Assembly: GCA_914767715.1 (NCBI GenBank)
Contig: OU612074.1
Location: 19,270,062 to 19,330,061, forward strand
Source of the DNA: Membranipora membranacea
Taxonomy: Eukaryota; Bryozoa; Gymnolaemata; Cheilostomatida; Membraniporidae
DNA length: 60,000 bases
Reading direction: 5' to 3'
Position 1 is the first letter of the stretch, and each line of letters begins with the position of its first letter. Made by a program: the position numbers and the translations under genes. Shown here piece by piece: positions 51,534-60,000 of this stretch. The notes below the pieces were generated by a model, which did no database searches, was not told where the DNA came from, and was given only the letters and a program-made list of their open reading frames with translations.

Positions 51534-52916
51534 GTAAGCATTGATGATTTTCATGTTTGAGTCTTAGTTTTTAGTATCCTTTCCGGCTGAGGCAGTGGGC
51601 AACTCCTCACAAAAGGTGTTTTATCTAGTTTATTCATATAATAGAATGTTCAGCTCTGTTTTAAAATTAGAAAAAATAAGCCAAGTAACTCTCAAAAAGT
51701 GCAGCCCAAATATACAGGGAAGGGTCTACAAGAAGAACTGCCTTGATTTCTGCCCAGTTTTAAATGTAATGGGGGAGGTTGGAGATGTCCATAACTCGGG
51801 CGATGTGGGTTGGTGTGGGTTTGAATAGCGGAGATTGATATAAATCGTGATGCAAAAATAAATTCCATTTAAATTAAATATACTACGTAAAAGATTACCG
51901 AGGGAAAGTTACACATCCACATTTAAAAATTAGATTTCCATGGTAATTATCAAGTCTATTAGGCGTCAATTGCTTGCAAACTCGGTATCAGCTTGCCTTG
52001 TCTCCTCAAAGGTGTGTTCCGTTTATGTTTTCCTGTCATGTGCTTTGCTTCGTGTTCGCTGAATTACCTGGTTAAGAGCTTAGAGAACTGAGGAGCTCAC
52101 AACTTAATGTTTTCAAAAAAATCCAAAAAAAATCTTGCTGTACATGAATATTTTTCTGTCGAGCAATTTGTTACGTGCCAACCATATTTATGCAAATAGA
52201 GTATTAATCAACGTTGAGCATTCAGTAGTCACTATAACACAGCTTGCCTACCATTTTACATTTAGTCCCGTCAATATAAATATAATTGAAGGAAATACAA
52301 GCCGTACACTCATCAGTACCTAACAGCATGCTCATCAATATCCAATCGACCACCTTTAATAAATATCAATATTATTATGATAACAACATTATCCTTAAAT
52401 GAAATTACTTGTTTTAAAATATGGCCAAAAGAGAAAAAAATGCCACACCAGTCATTCAGCTTAATTTCTATTTTCAATGCCGCATTCATGTTTCAACTGT
52501 CAAACGTATTGCATGATATTTTTTTAAGCAAAGAGTAACAGTTTTAAGTATGTTTTTATTTTTGTAAGTTTTCTACCCATTCATAAACAGGGGACAACCT
52601 CTACAATCTATGTTTGGTCTATAGCTGGAATGCAAAATACAAAAATTAATCTGATAGCCAATGAAATTACTGGGTCTATTTGGTTACCTGTATTCAGCCA
52701 ATCATTGCAATGGGTCTAAATAATTGGGTTGGAAAAAGCAAAATGTGTAAATGTGGCCAATCAGGAGATAGCTATCACATGTGTATAGACTTGTTTTGCA
52801 GTCTTTATCAATCGTAATATATTGGGTCTAATTTGTTCTGGGTCTAATTTGTAGTGGGTCTGATTTGTATTGGGTTTTTTTGTTTGGGTCTAATTGTCGC
52901 AATACCTTTGCAATGA

Positions 52917-55131
52917 CAAAATTTACATTATTGTCAATTATTTTTCCTTCAACAACCACAAATATTTTCATTCAGATTGTAAGTCATAAATATAATTCTT
53001 TCTATAGAGTGGATGTAGCAGGGTACAGTAGGATATCCACTAGTTGGACCTGATCTTGCATAACTTGTTGGCTACCAACTATGACAAGACGTAGCCCTCA
53101 TTTATGTACATGGCCTTGATAAGTTGACTCGGTATCACTGAGTATCACTGGACTTACTTACATGCATGCATGCCTTTATTTTTTTAAATTTTATATTACC
53201 GTATATTACCAAGGAGTATTCCTTGCTTTTAGTTTACTTTGCTAACTATTACTAACTATTAACTTCTATTTCTCAACTAAAAATGATAATGTCCGCTGTT
53301 TGGACGGTTGTTACTGGACATTGTTGGCAAAGTAAAGGTTTGCAAGACTGATGAATTATTATCTGTGGCCAGGCACTATTTGAAATCATTTCATTTACAA
53401 CATTAGCCTAATAAACATTAATTGATGTCAGTTTGAGTCAGTGTTGTCTGTTGGCATCTGGTGATTGCCTTATCCAGCCGGCACAACTGCATCTAAACTA
53501 TATGGTGGAAAGATGTTAACCTTAGTAGAAACTGAAATGCATCTGACTAATGTGACAATCTGTCATACTAGAATATGTTGGAGAGGCGCATTCCAGTAGA
53601 TATTGTAACTGTTACGGTAGCTAAACCGTCTTTGCTACACACATAAAATATAACATCAGGAGGTAACTACCGCACGACAATACAAAAATTACCAACTAAG
53701 ACTAAGTGGCTTTGTGATCGATGCTTGTCCAAGAATATCCTGATCTCTCTATATGTATAATATTTAGACTAGTAGAGGGATTTTTTTAATACTATGAGTA
53801 TTGGCAAATGTAAAAATCTCAAATATTTAGTCAACTCTTAGCTGTAAATCTCAGCTTTTTGACTGGCTCTCCTTACTTGGTACTGGTTGGACATCCTGAC
53901 AGCAGGATAGATTGTGTCAGCTATTTAATTAATTACTTAAAGGCCGATCCCAATGAAGTTCTAACTTACTGTATGATTCTCATAAGGTTCTAAACCCTCA
54001 TTTGAGCCATTGGACAAAACTCTACACCTACCACAGGCAGATCTGTTGATGCTCAAAGCTGATGCTTCATGAAAACAGTCATGGTCCCAGCTCATGACGT
54101 CACAAGCAGTGTTTTCTTAAATTACATTCATTCTACCAAGCTGTGATTACACTGCACTATAACTGCTGTTGCTCTCTTATTAACTAGTAGACCTATTTTG
54201 TTCTTCTACTGCCTTTCTCTAGAGATGGCTGCTGCAAATTTGGTAAGCAAATTTAGTTAGTAGGCCTACTTGTATGCACTGATATACATTCATGAACTGA
54301 TATACATACACTGATATACATACACTGATATACATACACTGATATACATACACTGATATACATACACTGATATACATACACTGATATACATACACTGATA
54401 TACATACACTGATATACATTCATGAACTGATATACATACATGCTATATACATACATGAATTGCTGCAGACATGAACCGCTACATGCATGAACCGATATAC
54501 ATACACTGATATACATTCATGAATTTATATCAATGCATGTATGTATTGAATTGAACTTGAACAAAATATATTGCTGACCAGAGTATTTTCAACCAATGGT
54601 GTGGTTACTATTAAATAATAGATGAGGATGAATGATTGAAATGATAAGTAGTAAAAGTTTAGTTAGTAAGTTTGTCAGTTCAGAGATTTACTTCTCTAAC
54701 TCATTACTGTACATCTACTTACTGTCACAACTCAGGCCCCCTGCAGGCCTGGCATGCTCCCTAGATGCCCACGCCACAGCGCGTACTAGAGCAATCCAAA
54801 TATGGATAGGCCTAATGGATAATACAAACAGTAAAAACCATTAGTGGCAAATGTTAAACACTGTCTATGACGTCAGATGTCAAAGGCCATTTAAATGGTT
54901 TTCTCAATGTGACTGAATTTATTGACTGGTTGATGGAGATGTCATCTCTGAGCATCAGCAGATCTGGTTGTGGTAGGTGTAGAGTCTTGTCCAATGGATC
55001 ATCTTAAAGCTCATCACCTAAAGTAAAATATGACAACACTTAGAACTTCGTTGGGATAGACCTTTAACCTGTCTATATCATTTATTTTAGCTCTGACTCA
55101 AGTTTGGTTTGCATAGTCCTACTATACTAAA
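52917..55131. other. Intergenic between the MULE and the hydrolase gene
   Basis: AT-rich. Holds the decayed MITE at about 53233-53338 (ends TTTACTTTGC.AAC), the 14-bp repeat near 54278-54440, and probably the promoter and 5' UTR of the hydrolase gene. No exon recognised. Confidence 0.5.
54278..54530. repeat. 14-bp tandem repeat (actgatatacatac)
   Basis: About nine to ten near-perfect units at 54278-54440, followed by degenerate units to about 54530 interrupted by ATGAACCG-type sequence. The minus strand is open by accident (YISVCISVYVYQ-type repeats); no gene is inferred. Confidence 0.85.
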
Positions 55132-58100
55132 ATGTCTCAAGTAAAGAAGCGTAAACCAGGAAGGTCGGAAAAGAACACCTCGACGGAGAACAAGTCAGTT
55201 AATTTAAAACCCACTGAAATATGCGGCGACGCTGATGAAGCCAAATCGGGATGTTGTGCGCGGTACGTACTGTAATATCTTTTGTTATACGTTGAACTAA
55301 TTGCTCCATTTGGATTATATGGAAGTCTGATTTGGCAAACAAATCGCTACCTCGCTCTTGAACGGATACCATTACAATAATATAACATTTTATGCATCAC
55401 GCTTTATGCCTAAACAACTTCAAGTCAAACATATAGTATTGCAGCAAAGCAAATCATTCCCCTAATTTGCTCATTCTTCAGGGTGTTGACAATCAGGAAG
55501 CTGTATTTTCTTACATACAAATATTAACTGCACAATATTGTACTAGCATTGAAAATAACATTCCACCAGCGAGGGTGAGATGTCCCACCCTCCCTGATTC
55601 AATACAAATTGACATCTCAGAGTAGCAAGGAGTTATGCTCTTTATATCAATGTGGAGATAACTTTACATTGGCTGACTTAAAATTCCCAATCAAAGCTCT
55701 CACCCAATAATGATCTGAAATAATGCATATTTTGGATAGACGAAGTGTGTAATTATAACAACACAAGGTTTGAAGCCAGGATTGGAAAATTGTTTATTGA
55801 GGTACTGCTAAGTCTCATTCAACAAACATGCAGAATCAAAATATCATGTAGTTCTTAGTCTCTTTTCTCTATACTTTTTTATTGTAAATTGTCTTATTTA
55901 CTTTCAAGAGTGTTGACAGGCAATAAAGTTCAATTCAAAATCTCATGATAATAACTACTGGTGGATGATGATTTTAATAAATGATTTTAGGAGCTGTTCA
56001 ATGATGGTCAACATTATCAAGTGGCCTCTGATCCTCCTGATAATCCCTCCGCTGATTAACTACGCCAGCCTCAAACAGGAGCAGGATATCCTGATACCTA
56101 CAGACGCTGTCACATACGATGTGGGTCAGGGTCAGAAACTCATGCTGAGATGTAAAGGGAAGGGAGCACCTACTGTAATATTGGAGGCACCGAGTGGTTA
56201 GTTGTCAGACTATTCATGATGTACTTATTCAGTGTTCTCCACTTAATTCAAACCTCTGGAGACCACCAAAGTTTTGTCCTAATTAGCAGAGTTTGATTTA
56301 TGTGACATTAAAATGTGTCGAAATTCGGCTGACGGGACCATATCATTGTCCTTTGTCTGAATTAACTTGATTTTTGACTTAAAGTCTGAATTAAGAGGAT
56401 TACACTGAAGTATGATACACTTGTTGCTAAAAATCAGAAACTTTCAGAATTTTTTCAAATTCCTCATATCTTTAGAAAAAAACACCACAAGGCTGTGGCT
56501 AGGACAAGTTCCAGTCATATGACGAAAGTGCTTGGTTTAAACATTTTTTTATATTCCCATAGATGTGGAATGATTGTTTTCAAATAAACAGATTGAACTT
56601 GTAGGCTCTGAACAATATATCATTTTGTTTGTTCAATACCTTCCGTAGGCATTTCTATCTGTTCATCTGTTCAGGATGAGATCAAATACTCAAAGTTATG
56701 TAAGCTAGCTTGAAATGGTAACTTTGAAATTTATTAGCTAAAATTTACTCCACCTTATTGCTTTTAAAAACTCCGTAGTAAAAATTGTAACTAGCTAAAA
56801 TTAACTCACCTGCAAACTAGCTAATATTAACCCTTTTCGGTTGAATGCTATGTGGAAATCTATTGACATGTATGAGATGTGACTCTACCTATTTTAGGGA
56901 CATCATCAGATATATGGACAGAAGTAAGACGAGATTTATCTAAGCTAACTCGTGTTTGTGTATATGATAGAGCTGGACTCGGATTCAGTGATCGGCCTAT
57001 CATCGCATTACAACTTAACTCAGGTAAAAGTATAACTCTATCATATAATAAGGGTAGGTAACTAAGATTTATCTGAGTCGGTCTGTGATCAGATAGTTTA
57101 TACTGCCTGGGAGAACAGAATGTGATAAATAGTAGAGCGTAATATGATTACCAAAGTTATTCCTTGACAGAGATGACTAGCTATCAATACTTGATAGATC
57201 ATACTAATGGTCTATACAAAGTCTCTTCCTAGCTTGCTACTCGTCTACATAAGAATTGAGGAGAGCTATCCATACCGGATTGTACAGGTTTTCATTCCAC
57301 TGTGAGATAAGACATTGTACATACATATAAGCCAGGACCATATTTTGATAATTTTAGCTTCGTTGCATCAGCTTTTTGACGTCATCATGTAATACTATTA
57401 AAGATTGTACTATGGTATCTGAACCCAGTGTTTTTTCACAAATGTTTACACTATACACCGTACTGGACATGTTGGATCAAGGGGTTGAATCAAGGCGATG
57501 GATCATTTGCATATAAATTTGAATAATATATAAGGATGTCACCTCATTGCGCCGTTTCCTCACCTCTTTGTAGAAGATACAGTGGACGCCCAGCCGAAGA
57601 AGCCGGAGAAGAAGTCCCACACTACGCAGGAGTTTACTGTAGAAAGAATGAGTGAAGATCTGAGAAGGCTTGTTACAGAGTCGAGCTTACAGCCTCAGCC
57701 TTTTATACTTGTAGGCTCTGAGCTGGGAGCGTTAGTAGCTAGGTAATGTATATTACAGAGTCGAGCTCTCAGCCTCAGCCTTTTATACTTGTAGGCTCTG
57801 AGCTGGGAGCGTTAGTAGCTAGGTAATCTATATTACAGAGTCGCGCTCACAGCCTCAGCCTTTTATACTTGTAGGCTCTGAGCTGGGAGCGTTAGTAGCT
57901 AGGTAATGTATATTACAGAGTCGAGCTCACAGCCTCAGCCTTTTATACTTGTAGGCTCTGAGCTGGGAGCGTTAGTAGCTAGGTAATCTATATTACAGAG
58001 TCGCGCTCACAGCCTCAGCCTTTTATACTTGTAGGCTCTGAGCTGGGAGCGTTAGTAGCTAGGTAATCTATATTATAGAGTCGAGCTCACAGCCTCAGCC

Positions 58101-59944
58101 TTTTATACTTGTAGGCTCTGAGCTGGGAGCGTTAGTAGCTAGGTAATCTATATTATAGAGTCGAGCTCACAGCCTCAGCCTTTTATACTTGTAGGCTCTG
58201 AGCTGGGAGCGTTGGTAGCTAGGTAATGTATATTACATAGTCGAGCTCTCAGCCTCAGCCTTTTATACTTGTAGCCTCTGAGCTGGGAGCGTTAGTAGCT
58301 AGGTAATGTATATAACAGAGTCGAGCTCACAGCCTCAGCCTTTTATACTTGTAGGCTCTGAGCTGGGAGCGTTAGTAGCTAGGTAATGTATATTACATAG
58401 TCGAGCTCACAGCCACAGCCTTTTATACTTGTAGCCTCTGAGCTGGGAGCGTTAGTAGCTAGGTAATGTATATTACATAGTCGAGCTCTCAGCCTCAGCC
58501 TTTTATACTTGTAGCCTCTGAGCTGGGAGCGTTAGTAGCTAGGTAATGTATATTACATAGTCGAGCTCACAGCCACAGCCTTTTATACTTGTAGCCTCTG
58601 AGCTGGGAGCGTTAGTAGCTAGGTAATGTATATTACATAGTCGAGCTCTCAGCCTCAGCCTTTTATACTTGTAGCCTCTGAGCTGGGAGCGTTGGTAGCT
58701 AGGTAATGTATATTACAGAGTCGAGCTCTCAGCCTCAGCCTTTTATACTTGTAGCCTCTGAGCTGGGAGCGTTAGTAGCTAGGTAATGTATATTACATAG
58801 TCGAGCTCTCAGCCTCAGCCTTTTATACTTGTAGCCTCTGAGCTGGGAGCGTTAGTAGCTAGGTAATGTATATAACAGAGTCGAGCTCTCAGCCTCAGCC
58901 TTTTATACTTGTAGGCTCTGAGCTGGGAGCGTTAGTAGCTAGGTAATGTATATTACATTGTCGAGCTCTCAGCCTCAGCCTTTTATACTTGTAGCCTCTG
59001 AGCTGGGAGCGTTAGTAGCTAGGTAATCTATATTATAGAGTCGAGCTCACAGCCTCAGCCTTTTATACTTGTAGCCTCTGAGCTGGGAGCGTTAGTAGCT
59101 AGGTAATGTATATTACATAGTCGAGCTCTCAGCCTCAGCCTTTTATACTTGTAGCCTCTGAGCTGGGAGCGTTAGTAGCTAGGTAATGTATATTACATAG
59201 TCGAGCTCTCAGCCTCAGCCTTTTATACTTGTAGCCTCTGAGCTGGGAGCGTTAGTAGCTAGGTAATCTATATTATAGAGTCGAGCTCACAGCCTCAGCT
59301 GAAGGGAAGTACTGTGTACTCCACTTAATTCAAACCTCTGGAGACCACCAAATTTTGTCCTAATTAGCAGAGTTTGAGTTATGTGACATTAAAATGTGTT
59401 GAAATTTGGCTGACGGGACCAATGTCCTTTGTCGGAATTAACAGGAGTTCTGAACTATAGTAGTAGAAGCGTAGTGTGTTGTTCATGATTAAAAAACTTT
59501 CATTTGTTTCTGAATGTCTGGCGTGTTTGGCTGCCTAACAAGGCAGTACTGTGAAGAGTAACATGTTAATCCCTTTAATCCGTTAACGGAGCACCAGTCT
59601 TTTCATGGATTTTGATATCAGAGTGGCTCACATCATGGCTATTAGAGGCTGGCCATCTTTTTGAACTAGGCTTAGGTGATAAGTGGGTCTAACTTTCACT
59701 TCTTTTTGCTATGCATCCCACAAATCATTCATCATGATCGATTGAGTAGCTCAAACATCTAACATTGTTCTATGGACAGCAGCGGGATGTCATTACTGTT
59801 TACTGCTGATATTGTAGATTTTACTCCCACATGTATGACAGCCATATTAATCACGTCATACTAATAGATCCACTTAGCCCGGAGTTATTCTCTCACGAAG
59901 CCTTCAAAAACTACTGGAAAACTCAAGTACTGGATGCAGTTCAG
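55132..59944 (+). CDS. Membrane-anchored alpha/beta hydrolase-fold protein (5' part; continues past window)
   Basis: Exons 55132-55262, 55991-56196, 56898-57023, 57574-57742 and 59818-59944 keep frame across GT..AG introns. The product starts MSQVKKRKPGRSEK (basic, cytosolic), has one hydrophobic anchor at about residues 52-72 (NIIKWPLILLIIPPLINYA), then an alpha/beta hydrolase core: GAPTVILEAPSG (oxyanion region), RVCVYDRAGLGFSDRP, FILVGSELGALVAR, HVILIDPLSPELF. The nucleophile elbow normally reads G-x-Ser-x-G; here it is G-S-E-L-G, with Glu about residue 204 at the nucleophile position, so classical serine hydrolase activity is doubtful. The intron after exon 4 begins with an 80-bp array that repeats the end of exon 4 and its donor. 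Orthology is not resolved. Confidence 0.85.
56233..56365 (+). repeat. Interspersed repeat, copy 1 (in hydrolase intron 2)
   Basis: Contains CCACTTAATTCAAACCTCTG and GCTGACGGGACCA. The same sequence with small differences is at about 59315-59443, in the same orientation. Family unknown. Confidence 0.75.
57672..59299 (+). repeat. 80-bp tandem array (about 20 copies) derived from hydrolase exon 4
   Basis: AGCTGGGAGC recurs every 80 bp from 57721 to 59241, giving 20 units. The first unit is the 3' end of exon 4, and each following unit repeats that coding end (CTTGTAGGCTCTGAGCTGGG), the donor (CTAG/GTAATG) and a following TATTACAG that mimics an acceptor. Variants alternate: GTAGG or GTAGC (Gly or Ala codon), CTCAC or CTCTC, GTAATG or GTAATC. 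The array lies at the start of intron 4. Confidence 0.95.
59315..59443 (+). repeat. Interspersed repeat, copy 2 (in hydrolase intron 4)
   Basis: Direct repeat of 56233-56365, immediately 3' of the 80-bp array. Confidence 0.75.
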
Positions 59945-60000
59945 GTATGAATGTGAATCTACTATAATCAAGGGGTAAAAGAGTCTTTGTTATAATGGCA

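Larger units (their letters stand above)
44899..52906 (-). mobile_element. 8-kb Mutator-like transposon (MULE) with long inverted ends
   Basis: The left end (44899-about 45185) and right end (about 52640-52906) are imperfect inverted repeats of roughly 270-290 bp. Both contain CGACA.TTAGACCCAA at the tip, then repeated (T)AGACCCA units, ATTACGATTGA-type sequence and ACCAAATAGACCCA. The 10-bp direct repeat TTTGCAATGA abuts both ends (44889-44898 and 52907-52916). The interior holds a spliced MULE transposase (46600-49302), a LINE reverse-transcriptase fragment near the left end, and exon-like sequence at 51369-51533. Long ends, a 9-10 bp duplication and the transposase type agree on the superfamily. 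Confidence 0.93.

Noticed and set aside
54219-54516. Minus-strand open frames of YISVCISVYVYQ repeats
   Set aside because: They are produced by the 14-bp tandem repeat and have no splice or start context.

Overview
The window is nuclear DNA of an invertebrate animal. The evidence is AT-rich sequence, short phase-consistent exons with GT..AG introns of about 100 bp to 2.5 kb, metazoan gene families (UTP14, a PDE9-type phosphodiesterase, an AID/APOBEC-like deaminase, a membrane-anchored alpha/beta hydrolase) and abundant DNA transposons, SINEs and LINE fragments. I cannot name the phylum. No tRNA, rRNA, CRISPR or bacterial gene organisation is seen.

Layout. 1-2.4 kb: one terminal coding exon of an unrecognised plus-strand gene. 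2.4-18.5 kb: two copies of one 8-kb non-autonomous DNA transposon, same orientation, about 60 bp apart, each with its own 9-bp target duplication. Comparing the copies dates later insertions: a LINE tail with a 96-bp duplication only in copy 1, and an 868-bp hAT element only in copy 2. 20.6-22.6 kb: a TTAA-flanked element with long inverted ends. 22.8-26.1 kb (minus): an AID/APOBEC-like cytidine deaminase, apparently two exons, whose frame runs through one TAG into 94 further sense codons. 28.0-32.5 kb (minus): seven exons of the catalytic half of a PDE9-like phosphodiesterase, with a 5-base deficit in one exon. 33.2-42.2 kb (minus): thirteen exons of UTP14, a small-subunit processome protein, ending before the conserved C-terminus. 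44.9-52.9 kb: an 8-kb Mutator-like (MULE) transposon with about 280-bp inverted ends, a 10-bp target duplication and a six-exon transposase carrying one frameshift and one stop. 55.1 kb to the end (plus): an alpha/beta hydrolase with an N-terminal membrane anchor and Glu in place of the nucleophile Ser; the 3' end of its fourth exon, including the splice donor, is amplified into about twenty 80-bp repeats.

The genes are unrelated housekeeping, signalling and putative immune genes, not an operon-like system. The strongest leads are (a) the deaminase with its in-frame TAG and intact C-terminal extension, (b) the UTP14/PDE9 junction, where one gene lacks its 3' end and the next its 5' end beside a short inverted duplication of an exon edge, (c) the intron-bearing MULE, nearly intact and possibly carrying a captured exon, and (d) the exon-end array in the hydrolase gene.
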